NCBI GenBank assembly: GCA_030647095.1
Contig: JAUSKH010000002.1
Location: forward strand, 1-39,247
Length of the DNA: 39,247 bases
Origin: Nanobdellota archaeon
GTDB lineage: Archaea; Nanobdellota; Nanobdellia; Pacearchaeales; GW2011-AR1
Direction: 5' to 3'
Below are positions 1 through 10,032 of the stretch, in pieces; within the stretch, counting starts at the first letter, position 1, and every line of letters starts with the position of its first letter. The translations under genes and the position numbers were made by a program. A model generated the notes under the pieces. The model ran no database searches. It had not been told where the DNA came from and saw nothing but the letters and a program-made list of their open reading frames with translations.

Positions 1-1018
1 GATAGAACCTGCAGAGCCCATGTGGCTACGGGGTTCTTTTCCAACTCGGAACTTGTCAGCTGCGTAATACAGGAATGGCGGGCGGTGCGTAAGGTACCGT
101 TCGAAGACCCGAACAAGGGAGACTGGAGTTAAGGTCCCAAAATGTATGCTAAGTGTAGCAAAGGGAGTCTTGAACCTGAGACAGTAGGGATGTAGGCTTA
201 GAAGCAGCCATCATTTAAAGAAAGCGTAACAGCTCACCTATCGAGGTTCGAGGCCCCGAAAATGGACAGGGCTAAGCATACTACCGATACTTCAGAGGCG
301 CTCGTAAGAGCGTTCTGGTAGGCAGGCGTGCCTTCTGCGTAGAAGTTTCTCCGAGAGGAGGAATGGAGCGGGAGGCAACGAGAATCTTGGCGTTAGTAAG
401 ATCATATTACCCTGAGAATGGGTAACGTCGAAAGAGCAAGGTTTCCTTGGCACTAATCGTTAACCAAGGGTTAGTCGGTACCTAAGTCATCCCTTAACTG
501 GCGATGGCGAATGGACATCCGGTTAATATTCCGGAACTTTTTATATTCGTCGACGTACAAATTAGCTTTGGGATAGGTAGAAACCCGAGAGGGTTTTCAC
601 GTAGGAAAGATGTGGATCGTAATGATTAGAAACATCTGAATTGCGTGACGCGAGCTGCTGATTCCTGGAGCCCATGAAAAGATTAGTACTGAGAATATAA
701 ATAGCCGTACCAAGAACCAGCACAGGTGCTCTAGCTGAGAAGGCTAAGACGTGAAAGGACAATCCGGTTAAGGGAATTCGGCATATTGGCCCCGTAGCTT
801 CGGTAGAAGGGGTGTCTATAGATGTTTTTGAATTATCAAATGCATTCGTAGATTGCAATAACAAGGACCGCCCGACTGTTTATCAAAAACGTAGCCGATT
901 GCAAATCCTAAAGGACTAGTATAATCGGTGAGACCTGCCCAGTGGTGGTGTTTCAAACTTCTGTTCAAAGGAGCTAAGACCCATCAAACGGCGGGCCTAA
1001 CTATGAGGCTCTTAAGGT

Positions 1019-2002
1019 CGAATGGCATACAAACTGCCTTACATTATCGTCGATAAAAAGACGATAATGCTTCAAGCCAATAGTTAAATGATAAATAGAA
1101 AGGAAAATAAACCAATATGAAGAAAATCGAGCTATATGCTGGAACATCTGAGAATTCCACTCTACAACGACGACAAGAATTTATATTGTCGGTTCGCGTG
1201 AAAATGAGATGGATGCAGACAACCAAGCAGGAAAGGCTCAGTATGATAAAAGTTTTATCGATATAGCTTATTTATTTGGTGTTTATCTCGGAGATGGCTG
1301 TTGTCCTAAATCTAGAGGTTATATGTTTAGAATAGTGTCAGCAGACAAAGATGTAATTGAAAAAACAAGAACTATTGTTAATCAATTAATAAATAGAAAT
1401 ATTTCTATTAAAGAGATAATGCCTAACAAAACTAAACTTTACGATTTTAGAGTTTATGATAAAAAACTATTTGAGATGTTAACATCTCAAACAAATAGAA
1501 AATCTAAGATTCCAGAATTTGTTATTAATTCAGATAAAAAGATAAAATCAGAGTTTATAGCAGGTTTAATGGATACAGATGGTTACATAAGCACTGGAAC
1601 TAACAGGTTTGGATGGCAAAGATTTTCTTTGGGATTTATTAATTCTGGAAAGTGGACAGATCAATTTATTATACTTCTTAGAGATACTGGAATAAAAGTT
1701 GGTAAAAAAACTTTAAAGAAAAAGTATAGAAGCATAAAAGAAAAGGACTGTTACCAAATTAATATTAACTTAAGAAGTTTTGTTGAAAACAGCTTATATT
1801 TTAAATGTCAAAGAAAACAAGAGTTACTTGAAAAATATAAAGTAAACGTAAAATATCAATCATATTGAGAATCCTCAGAGACTATACGCTCGAGATAATT
1901 AATAATTATCAAGATATAGTCCGAACCTTATAGCGATATAAGGAAGTTAATAGAAATATTAATTCGTCATAATAAATACAGTTATGGCAGTAACAATCAT
2001 TG
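1019..2002 (+). other. Group I intron in 23S rRNA (E. coli ~1923 position) carrying a LAGLIDADG ORF
   Basis: Interrupts CTTAAGGT/AGCGTAATGCC. 5' exon TAAGGT (1013-1018) pairs with GCCTTA (1036-1041), giving a U.G at the splice site. Downstream AGACTATACG...AAGATATAGTCC matches P7/S-type core elements. Last intron base is G. Confidence 0.88.
1209..1868 (+). CDS. Intron-encoded LAGLIDADG homing endonuclease
   Basis: Two LAGLIDADG-like helices: AYLFGVYLGDGCC and EFIAGLMDTDGYI; located inside the 23S intron. Confidence 0.9.
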   Translation: MDADNQAGKAQYDKSFIDIAYLFGVYLGDGCCPKSRGYMFRIVSADKDVIEKTRTIVNQLINRNISIKEIMPNKTKLYDFRVYDKKLFEMLTSQTNRKSKIPEFVINSDKKIKSEFIAGLMDTDGYISTGTNRFGWQRFSLGFINSGKWTDQFIILLRDTGIKVGKKTLKKKYRSIKEKDCYQININLRSFVENSLYFKCQRKQELLEKYKVNVKYQSY

Positions 2003-2648
2003 AGCGTAATGCCTTGTCGTCTGAATGGCGACGTGCATGAATGGTTTAATGAGGTGGTCACTGTCCCTAACCGGCGCCTTCTGAACCCACTTTCCGGTGA
2101 AAATGCCGGAAACGCCTAGTGGGAAGCGGAGACCTTGTGGACCTTTACTGCAACTTGTTGTTGTAGCTTTAAGGGGGATGCATAGCATAGGTAGGAGCGT
2201 CGATGCCTAGCTTCGGCGAAAGCGGAGCGACCTTGTAATACTACCCATCTTTCTTGAAGTTGCTCACCCGAGAGGGGACACCAGCAGGCAGGCAGTTTGG
2301 CTGGGGCGGCACCCTACAGAAAAGATATCTGTAGGGCCTAATGGTGAGCTCATCCAGGTTGGAAATCTGGAGTTGAGTGCAGAGGCAAAAGCTCACCTGA
2401 CTGTGTTTCGCACAGCAAAGAACGCAGAGACGAAAGTCGAGCTCAGCGACCCCACATGACCTTTTAATAGGGTCTGTGTGTGACAGAAAAGGTACCCCAA
2501 GGATAACAGGCTCGTCGCGCCCGATAGCTCACATTGACGGCGCGGTTTGGTACATCGCTGTCGGCTCTTCCTATCCTGGTTGTGCACAAGCAACCAAGGG
2601 TGCCGGAGTTCACGCATTAAAAGGGATCGTTAGCTGGGTTAAGAACGT

Positions 2649-3300
2649 AAACAATGAAGCTAACGAATATTCCAACTCGATAGAGTTGGAGTTCCCACAG
2701 AATAAAATTCTGCGGTGACCTGTATCAAATTGCGGCTATCAAAAAACGCGGCGTTGCATGCAAGTAATTGCATGAACAATTAAATCAGCTCATATCGGTG
2801 AAACCTTCATACTCCACACTGTAGTATGATGGCAATACCGAGGGAAGATGTTTATAGAAACAAAGATTTTTAACTTTAGTTTTTTATAAACCAATATGGA
2901 TATAAGAAATAAATCTAATTGGCGATTACAAACTAAGGACTTTATTCCTTTCTATGGATATTTTCGTTATCGTAAAAGAAACGGAATTCCAATTGAAGGA
3001 GGAACAGTAAATCTAAAAACTGGAATTAGAAGTATTATTATACATATTTATGAACTAATAATCTTATTAATCATAGGGGTTATTATCATAACTTTCTTTA
3101 ATATAAAACTATAAATTATCCCCGTAGAGACTTCAATCTTTCCACAAGAATAGGAATCGTCAAATTCCGATAAGATTGGGAGTATTTCTGTAAAAAGAAA
3201 TGCTAACACGCTGATCTCCTACAAAACTTTTTTCTAAAAAGTGTTGTAGGATGAAGGTATAGTCCATACCATTCCGAATAAATAAGGATGGAGAAATATA
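2649..3300 (+). other. Second 23S rRNA intron (E. coli ~2593 position), probably group I
   Basis: Interrupts AAGAACGT/CGCGAGACAG. Contains GAAGGTATAGTCCATACC near its 3' end, resembling the group I P7/S element. Exact 3' splice site uncertain. Confidence 0.72.
2896..3114 (+). CDS. Small intron-encoded membrane protein with a DFIPFxG..YRKR motif
   Basis: 72-aa ORF with a C-terminal hydrophobic helix; shares DFIPF-G----YRKR with the ORF at 4689-4922. Confidence 0.5.
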   Translation: MDIRNKSNWRLQTKDFIPFYGYFRYRKRNGIPIEGGTVNLKTGIRSIIIHIYELIILLIIGVIIITFFNIKL

Positions 3301-3687
3301 CGCGAGACAGTTTGTATGATATCTACTAGGCGCGCAGTTGTCTGAGTGGAACGACCATTTAGTACGAGAGGAACGGTGGTCGGGTGCCTCTGGTGTAGCG
3401 GTTGTTATGAGCAGGCCGCGCAGCTACGCACTAAGGGATAAGTACTGAAAGCATCTAAGTACGAAGCCCCCCGCAAGACGAGACAACAAAGGCCGTCATA
3501 GAAGATGACGTTGATAGAGCTGGTGTGTAAGATCCAAGAACCCGAGGATTTAAGCACGCAGCTACTAATAGCCACATTTATTCACCTTCAAAAAAGAAAC
3601 CTTCCTGCTTGTTTTATTTGATGTATTATAATATTTTGAAACATTTTTCTACACAACTTTTAAATAGCTTTTAAGTTAGCGTTAGCT

Positions 3688-4632
3688 ATGAAAAGAACTG
3701 TGTTTGTTGCAAACATAATACTTTTAGTTTTCCTTATTATTTTCAATGGATCAAATGCCTATGATGTAGTCAAAACAAACTCAACTAATCTCACTTCGCA
3801 AAACAATAGCGGAGCGCCATATGGCAAAGCCATATGCGGCAACAACATCTGCGAAGGAGGAGAAGCTTCACTTCAAGGAGGTTGCGGTCCAAATGCAGAT
3901 CCTCGTTGCCTAGGTCCTCCTGCTAGTGAAGGAACTTGCCAGCAAGATTGTAAATATTATTGCATTAATGATGATGATTGTCTCCTCGCGAATCCTTCAG
4001 TTATTGCCTCCTGTCCACAATGTCATTCATGTGGTGAAATTGATTATGGAAACTCTCAATTTGAGACCGTTAATGAAGGTTGGTTAACCTATAAACTTGC
4101 AGCCTGTCCACCAAAAAATCCAAATACCCTATGCCCTGCATGCCCATCAAATATAAAATACCCTCCAGAATACGAAGCAAAATGTATCAATAATGAATGT
4201 AAAAAAATAAACGTTAGAAATACAACTTCTTATACTCCTCCAGTTTGCGGCAACAATATTTGCGAATCAGGGGAGGAACCTTGGCATACTGAAAGTTGCG
4301 CGCAGGAGAATGCTCCCTGGTGTCAATCTAATTATCCTGGTCCTTGTCCACAAGATTGTCCTAATGCCCCAGGCACTGGAAAAGTAAAAATCCTTCCAGA
4401 AACAGCATCTGAAACAGCTATTGCAAAATTAGGGCAGTTAGGATTTAATATCATTTTAAAAGAAGTTGGCACAGGCAATAAAACAAAAGCGATATATTAT
4501 TTAGAAGCTGAAAAAGAATATAGAATTCTAGGAATATTTAAGAGAAACTCCTTTATTGAAGCACAAATCGATGCAAACACCGGAGAAATTATTGCAGTTA
4601 AAAAGCCTTGGTGGGCAATTCTTACGGTTTGA
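3688..4632 (+). CDS. Secreted Cys-rich protein with two CGNNICExGE modules
   Basis: N-terminal signal peptide; repeated CGNNICEGGE...CQQDC and CGNNICESGEE...CPQDC modules. Confidence 0.75.
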   Translation: MKRTVFVANIILLVFLIIFNGSNAYDVVKTNSTNLTSQNNSGAPYGKAICGNNICEGGEASLQGGCGPNADPRCLGPPASEGTCQQDCKYYCINDDDCLLANPSVIASCPQCHSCGEIDYGNSQFETVNEGWLTYKLAACPPKNPNTLCPACPSNIKYPPEYEAKCINNECKKINVRNTTSYTPPVCGNNICESGEEPWHTESCAQENAPWCQSNYPGPCPQDCPNAPGTGKVKILPETASETAIAKLGQLGFNIILKEVGTGNKTKAIYYLEAEKEYRILGIFKRNSFIEAQIDANTGEIIAVKKPWWAILTV

Positions 4633-4688
4633 TTTTTATAAAAACATTTTTACTAAAGTTATATAAGCATAAATATTTACAAATATAA

Positions 4689-4922
4689 ATGAATAATAGA
4701 GAGTTAATGAGTGCAGAACTTGAATTAGGATCTAGAGATTTTATTCCTTTTTTAGGTGAGAAAAGCTATAGAAAAAGAAAAGAATCATTAACTGATAGAA
4801 TGAATCTTAATCAACTGAAAAGATATGAAATGAATCATACATTATTAACAATATACAACTCTTCGCTAATTGTGTTAGCTACATATGGAATTATAAAAGG
4901 AATAGACTCATTTTTTTATTAG
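4689..4922 (+). CDS. Small membrane protein related to the intron-2 ORF
   Basis: 77 aa; SRDFIPFLGEKSYRKRKES motif plus a C-terminal hydrophobic helix. Confidence 0.5.
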   Translation: MNNRELMSAELELGSRDFIPFLGEKSYRKRKESLTDRMNLNQLKRYEMNHTLLTIYNSSLIVLATYGIIKGIDSFFY

Positions 4923-4932
4923 TTTCTTATAG

Positions 4933-5961
4933 TTAACTAACAGTACTATTCCCACCAAACAACTCAAGTCCAGTCGGGACATTTACGCCCAAATAAAGAA
5001 GCAGTATATACATAGCCAAGAATAATATTATCATTAAAATAAATATAGACAGAATTGCAAAAAAAGTTCTTCCTTTAGATACATTATGATATGTCGATAA
5101 ACCAAATAAAGAAAGTATAAAACTCCATATTCCGACAAACGGAATAAAAATAAATAACATTTGCGGCGTTGAAGAATAAACAATTGCTTTATATGTATCT
5201 CTATATTTTCCACTTCCTCCATATAGTTTCATAAATAAATGAACGATTACAGCACTAATAAAAATAAATAAAGGATTAATAATGAAAAAGAGCACAGCTA
5301 AAATACCAATAATAGTAGCACTAACAGCAATAGAAAATCCTCCTGTTGCAGATATATCAGGTATAACATTACCAGCAGAAACTAGTGCAGCAGGAAGAAT
5401 AGATAAAATTACACCAAAAAGAAAAATCACCAAAATAGAAGTTATAAGAAAAGGAACTATAGATATAAATAATTGATAAAAGAAGGCAGGAGATATCTTT
5501 TCCTCTTTTGTTTTTTCGAATAGTTCTATTGGATGTATAAAAGATTTTCCTATCTTTTTAAACAAACCCATCTTTTCAGCAGGCGATATATTAATCTGCA
5601 AACCAACAGTTGGCATAGGTTGCAAAAAGTTTTCTACAGGAGGCGAACTGGGTGGAGTAATTGATTTTTGTAAATTTTGATTATCTAAATTAGTTTGCTG
5701 TTCATATGTATTTGTGGAAGATGCTGTCTGTTCATTCTGTTTTAACGTTGTTTGCTGATTATTCTGAGAAGGAATAAAATTTTTATTCTGAGAAACAGAA
5801 TTAGACGATCTGTTTTGCGTCAAATTTGTTATATAATCTCCAGCTTCTTTAACGTCCTGCTCTTTATATCCTGCTTCAAGTAATTTTTGTTTTAGGATTG
5901 AAATATCAACCCCTTTTTTTATACCTTCAATTAAATAGTTTAAAGCCTGCTGATTCACCAT
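4933..5961 (-). CDS. YIP1-like multi-pass membrane protein
   Basis: Soluble N-terminal region, then several TM helices; KYRDTYKAIVYSSTPQMLF...PFVGIWSF resembles the Yip1 domain. Confidence 0.65.
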   Translation of the reverse strand: MVNQQALNYLIEGIKKGVDISILKQKLLEAGYKEQDVKEAGDYITNLTQNRSSNSVSQNKNFIPSQNNQQTTLKQNEQTASSTNTYEQQTNLDNQNLQKSITPPSSPPVENFLQPMPTVGLQINISPAEKMGLFKKIGKSFIHPIELFEKTKEEKISPAFFYQLFISIVPFLITSILVIFLFGVILSILPAALVSAGNVIPDISATGGFSIAVSATIIGILAVLFFIINPLFIFISAVIVHLFMKLYGGSGKYRDTYKAIVYSSTPQMLFIFIPFVGIWSFILSLFGLSTYHNVSKGRTFFAILSIFILMIILFLAMYILLLYLGVNVPTGLELFGGNSTVS

Positions 5962-6109
5962 CTTTTTCTCTCGATATAGAGATATGTTACTTTTTATAGC
6001 TTATGTTATCTATACTGTGTTGTATGATTCTTAAAAAGCAACACGGTTGTTATCTATTGCTTAAATGTCATATCGATAACTTTAAAAACATCTTTCCTGC
6101 TCTATAATA

Positions 6110-6542
6110 GTGAGTCAGAGAGCTGACCGTCAGTATTAAGCTCTTAAATGAGCAAGCTTTGTATAAAAATCAATGCTAAATGCCGAGGAAGGTCCGGGCA
6201 TCCATTCCTTAAAGGAATGTCGCGCGATCTGTGAAAACAGACTGTTGTAAGGCAGAGCTCCGAAACAGAAACGACACAGCTCTTCCTGAGCAATGAACTT
6301 TGCAGGAAGCTACGACGGAAGAGATATGATGAAACGTCAAACTTTTGCGAGTTTGAGGTCCTGTGGCACCAAGTGTTGCAGTACGGTCGTCTTCGCTGAT
6401 GCAAGAGCCTTAGCCGCTCGCTAATGTTCAATTACGAAAGTAATTGTACAGATAGAGATTTTAAAATCTCTGTAGACAGATGTCAGCACAAACCGTTCGC
6501 TAATAACGAGGTTTGACAGAACCTGGCCTACTCCTGACTCAC
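6110..6542 (+). ncRNA. rnpB: RNase P RNA
   Basis: GAGGAAGGTCCGGGC (CR-I), ACAGAAACGACACAGC, GACAGAACCTGGCCTACTCC, and a P1 stem GTGAGTCAG/CTGACTCAC at the ends. Confidence 0.95.
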
Positions 6543-6590
6543 ATTTTTCTTCTAAAAACATTTAAAAGTCAACAAGCTCTCGTTTTTTAT

Positions 6591-6662
6591 GGGAGTGTAG
6601 CTCAGTGGGAGAGCACACGACTGAAGCTCGTGGTGTCGGGGGTTCGATTCCCTCCACTCCCA
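6591..6662 (+). tRNA. tRNA-Phe (GAA)
   Basis: Cloverleaf: acceptor GGGAGTG/CACTCCC, anticodon loop CTGAAGC, T-arm GGGGGTTCGATTCCCTC. Confidence 0.95.
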
Positions 6663-6671
6663 TAAAAAGAA

Positions 6672-6827
6672 ATGACAAAAAAATCTAAAAAGAGACTCAT
6701 CGAAGTGTGTACAAGTTACGAATCAACAAATATAGGAGCTATTACTACAGATTTTGGTTCTAGATATTACTGTCAAGAATGCGATAGCCTTTCATCAATC
6801 ATCAATTTCTCTCGATCACCCCAATAG
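6672..6827 (+). CDS. Small hypothetical protein (51 aa)
   Basis: ORF MTKKSKKRLIEVCTSYESTNIGAITTDFGSRYYCQECDSLSSIINFSRSPQ with one CxxC; not in the supplied track. Confidence 0.3.
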   Translation: MTKKSKKRLIEVCTSYESTNIGAITTDFGSRYYCQECDSLSSIINFSRSPQ

Positions 6828-7016
6828 TGGAGATAGAAAATTCAAAGCTTAAATCTTTTCAAAAAAAGATAACTACAAAGAAAAAATAAGATAACTAATA
6901 TCTTTTATCATTATCTTACAATTTTTTATCTCGCATTTTAATTTTTATATAATCTATTATAATCTTCTCTGGTCTCTAGCCACAATATTTATAAAAGCCT
7001 TTTATCTCTTATCACG

Positions 7017-7319
7017 ATGAAAAAAGAGTCTGTAAGTATGAATTCATCTAACAATAGTTCTGGTGTCACATCAGTAGTGTTTGGAATTTTGAGTATTGTT
7101 TTCGCATCCTTGATAGGAATTATTCTTGCTATTATCTCAATAGGATTCGCAATTAAACAAAACAAATCTTCTCCTAACAAATGGTCAAAAGCAGCCATGA
7201 TATTATCAATCATAGGTCTTATCTTAAGTATTCTAATTATTGCACTCGATGCTTGGTTGCGTAAAAATCCTCAAATCTTAAATCAAGTTCTTACTCAATA
7301 TGGTAGCGTACCACAATAA
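7017..7319 (+). CDS. DUF4190-like small membrane protein
   Basis: Two hydrophobic helices: SVVFGILSIVFASLIGIILAIISIGFAIKQNK and SKAAMILSIIGLILSILIIALDAW. Confidence 0.6.
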   Translation: MKKESVSMNSSNNSSGVTSVVFGILSIVFASLIGIILAIISIGFAIKQNKSSPNKWSKAAMILSIIGLILSILIIALDAWLRKNPQILNQVLTQYGSVPQ

Positions 7320-7950
7320 GTCAGAACAGAATAAAAAAGGAGCAATAGAACTTTCAATAGGAACAGTAGTTATTATAGTTCTAGCAATGGCTATGCTTAT
7401 TCTCGGTCTTGTACTCGTAAGAAGTATCTTCAAGGGAGCTATTGACAGTGTAGATATAACAAATAGGCAAGTACAAGCACAGATAACTTCCTTATTTTCA
7501 AAAGACGACACAAATTTAGCAATACTTTTAGGAGCAGATAAAACAGCAAGAATACAGGCAGGAAGTGGTTTAGTAACCGTTGGTTTTGGTGCAAAACTTT
7601 CTAGTGGTCGTATCATTCAGAAAAGAAGCGATTTAACTTATAAACTAAGTTTAGATACCAGTCAAACACAGCGCGAAGTTCTAACATGTGATCGCGTACT
7701 AGGAGGAGAAAATAATGTTAAAAAGTTGTTTCTTCAAAACTTTGATTCAAACTTAAACTTCGATCAATTAGATGGCAAAGGTAATGCATTCGCAGGTATC
7801 CAAATTGATATTCCTAAGGGTACTCCTAAATGCACTCAAAAGATATATATTGATGTTTTAGATCATATAACCGATCCAACAGCACCGTCGTCAGTAGGCG
7901 CAGATTACTTCATTCTTGAAGTAACAGGTGGAAGTATATTCGGTAGCTAG
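7300..7950 (+). CDS. Pilin/archaellin-like secreted protein with class III-type N-terminus
   Basis: KKGAIELSIGTVVIIVLAMAMLILGLVLV near the N-terminus followed by a soluble domain. Confidence 0.65.
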   Translation: MVAYHNKSEQNKKGAIELSIGTVVIIVLAMAMLILGLVLVRSIFKGAIDSVDITNRQVQAQITSLFSKDDTNLAILLGADKTARIQAGSGLVTVGFGAKLSSGRIIQKRSDLTYKLSLDTSQTQREVLTCDRVLGGENNVKKLFLQNFDSNLNFDQLDGKGNAFAGIQIDIPKGTPKCTQKIYIDVLDHITDPTAPSSVGADYFILEVTGGSIFGS

Positions 7951-8006
7951 TGGTCTTCTTTATTGACATCACAAACCCTTAAAAACCCTCTATTATTCAA
8001 TTATTT

Positions 8007-8597
8007 ATGAATATTCTTGAAGACTATAAAAAATATCGTTGGTTTTACACATTATCAAAAAAGCTTGTAGTAGGTGGCAAGTCAGCAGAACAAAACGACG
8101 ATTTATTAACAAAACTCAAAGCCTCAAAGAAAGATTTTATAATAATGCATACAGCTGAGCCGGGAAGCCCCTTTTGTGTAATTCTTACAGATAAAAAAGA
8201 TGTAACAAAGCAAGATATAGAAGAAGCAGCAATATTCACAGGTTGTTTTAGTAGAGCCTGGAGATCCCAAAAGAAAAAAACAAGAGTAGATACATTTGAT
8301 TTATCTCAACTCAATAAAAGTTCTAAAATGAAAATAGGTACATGGTGTGTTGTAGGCAATATAAAAAGTTTGGAAGTAAATTTAGAGCTAATTTTAACAG
8401 AGCAAGAGGGAGTATTAAGGGCAGTCCCAAGAAAATCGGTGAAGCGAAAATCAAGCATCCTGCTAAAAATTCATCCAGGAAAAATTGATAAACAACAAAT
8501 GATTTTAAATATCCAAAATAACATGAAGAATAAAATTAATCCAAACGAAATACTAGCCGCACTTCCCGCAGGAGGAGTCTCAATCTCCAAAAATTAA
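8007..8597 (+). CDS. Stand-alone NFACT-R (DUF814)-type RNA-binding protein
   Basis: KYRWFYTLSKKLVVGGKSAEQNDDLL...MHTAEPGSPFCVI matches the NFACT-R pattern without the N-terminal NFACT region. Confidence 0.75.
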   Translation: MNILEDYKKYRWFYTLSKKLVVGGKSAEQNDDLLTKLKASKKDFIIMHTAEPGSPFCVILTDKKDVTKQDIEEAAIFTGCFSRAWRSQKKKTRVDTFDLSQLNKSSKMKIGTWCVVGNIKSLEVNLELILTEQEGVLRAVPRKSVKRKSSILLKIHPGKIDKQQMILNIQNNMKNKINPNEILAALPAGGVSISKN

Positions 8598-8598
8598 T

Positions 8599-8841
8599 AT
8601 GAGACCAGGATTAGTCAAATTTCAAATTGGAAAAAATGGCGTAACACTAGGCGTAGTTGAATCACTCCAACTAGCGTTAAAAAATCATTCTCAAGTAAGA
8701 ATTTCCATATTAAAATCTGCTTGTAGAGATAGAGAAGGATTAGAAAAATTAGTCTTAGATCTCAAGGAAAAAATGCCAATAAAATGTTTTTATCGTATCA
8801 TTGGTTTCACTATAATCTTGAAGAAGCAAAGTAATAAGTAA
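8599..8841 (+). CDS. YhbY/CRM-domain RNA-binding protein
   Basis: FQIGKNGVTLGVVESLQLALKNHSQVRISIL pattern. Confidence 0.7.
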   Translation: MRPGLVKFQIGKNGVTLGVVESLQLALKNHSQVRISILKSACRDREGLEKLVLDLKEKMPIKCFYRIIGFTIILKKQSNK

Positions 8842-8873
8842 AGTTTATAAGGCATGTTTTTCACTTCATCTCT

Positions 8874-9287
8874 ATGGCTGATATTAGAACAATCGAGGCA
8901 GGGAAATACAATAATATTCTAGCTGAGGCAATAAAGAAATCAGCATTATTCGAAAAGCCTGAGTGGGTAGACTATGTTAAAACTTCAACTCATAAGGAAC
9001 GTCCAAACATAGATCCTGATTTCTGGTATAAACGTTCTGCAAGTATTCTAAGACAAGTATATATTAAAAATGTAGTTGGCGTGGAGCGCCTTAGAACAAG
9101 ATACGGAGGCAGAAAAAATAGGGGTTCAAAACCACCTGAATTTAGAAAAGGTGGAGGAAAAATAATTAGAACAATACTTCAGCAAGCAGAAGCAGCAGGA
9201 TTTGTAGAAAAAGTTAAAACAAAGAAGAAGGCAGGCAGACAACTAACAGCCAAGGGTAAAGACTTCCTAGAAGAAATTGTAAAATGA
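8874..9287 (+). CDS. rps19e: 30S ribosomal protein eS19
   Basis: FEKPEWVDYVKTSTHKERPNIDPDFWYKRSASILRQVYI...YGGRKNRGSKP typical of eS19. Confidence 0.95.
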   Translation: MADIRTIEAGKYNNILAEAIKKSALFEKPEWVDYVKTSTHKERPNIDPDFWYKRSASILRQVYIKNVVGVERLRTRYGGRKNRGSKPPEFRKGGGKIIRTILQQAEAAGFVEKVKTKKKAGRQLTAKGKDFLEEIVK

Positions 9288-9484
9288 CAAAGCATCATCA
9301 AAAGAAAATCAAATTAGGCGTAGAAGCCAGGCGTACAAAATGGGCGCCTATTTGGGTAGTTGTAAAGAAATACGGTCCTGGAAGAAAAGTTCATCCTTCC
9401 CAGATTACCAAAAGGCGTAGACACTGGAGACAAACTAAACTTAAAATTAAACCTCGAATAACACCTAAGAGGCATTTAGGTTAA
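9284..9484 (+). CDS. rpl39e: 50S ribosomal protein eL39
   Basis: Basic small protein ending RRRHWRQTKLKI; eL39-like position and composition. Confidence 0.88.
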   Translation: MTKHHQKKIKLGVEARRTKWAPIWVVVKKYGPGRKVHPSQITKRRRHWRQTKLKIKPRITPKRHLG

Positions 9485-9492
9485 AAATCAAA

Positions 9493-10032
9493 ATGGCAGA
9501 AGAAAAAATTCAAACAATGGAAAGAGAATATATCATTCCACTTAGAAAAGAATGGCGCAAGGTTGCCAACTATAAGAGAACAGGAAGAGCAATTAAAGAA
9601 ATAAAAAAATATATCGCAAAACATATGAAAGTTCCTGATAGAGACACCTCAAAAATAAAAATAGATATATATCTTAATAACGAGATTTGGTTCAGAGGAA
9701 GAAGGAAACCACCTGCAAAAATCAAAGTCAGGGCAATAAAGGAAAAAGATATTATAAGAGTAGAGTTAGCAGAAATCCCAGAATATGTAAAGTTCAAGAA
9801 ACAAAAAGATGAAAAATTCCATAAGTCCGTAGAAGTCAAGCCTAAAGAAGAAAAGAAGACCGAAGAGAAGAAAGAAGATGAAGAAGTAAAGAAAAAGGCT
9901 GAGCAGGAAAAAGAACAGTCGGTTGCAGAACAGCACGCCTTAGAAGCAAAGCAAGAAGCACGAGCAGAGAAACATATTCCAAAACTCGACAAGAAGAAAA
10001 CTCAGCCAACAAGAATGTCTCTGAAGAAGTAG
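9493..10032 (+). CDS. rpl31e: 50S ribosomal protein eL31 with a charged C-terminal extension
   Basis: REYIIPLRKEWRKVANYKRTGRAIKEIKKYIAKHM...IWFRGRRKPPAKIKVRA. Confidence 0.92.
   Translation: MAEEKIQTMEREYIIPLRKEWRKVANYKRTGRAIKEIKKYIAKHMKVPDRDTSKIKIDIYLNNEIWFRGRRKPPAKIKVRAIKEKDIIRVELAEIPEYVKFKKQKDEKFHKSVEVKPKEEKKTEEKKEDEEVKKKAEQEKEQSVAEQHALEAKQEARAEKHIPKLDKKKTQPTRMSLKK

Larger units (their letters stand above)
1..3582 (+). rRNA. 23S rRNA, 5'-truncated by the window start; exons approx 1-1018, 2003-2648, 3301-3582
   Basis: Conserved LSU segments read directly: TTAGAAGCAGCCATCATTTAAAGAAAGCGTAACAGCTCAC, GGATAACAGGCT, AGTACGAGAGGAAC (sarcin-ricin loop), CTGAAAGCATCTAAG. 3' end approximate. Confidence 0.97.

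Noticed and set aside
562-2718. ORFs 562-864, 1044-1226, 1997-2188, 2393-2617 and 2476-2718
   Set aside because: They lie in conserved 23S rRNA exon sequence or antisense to the intron edge; chance frames.
6144-6431. 95-aa minus-strand ORF
   Set aside because: Antisense to RNase P RNA conserved regions; chance ORF.
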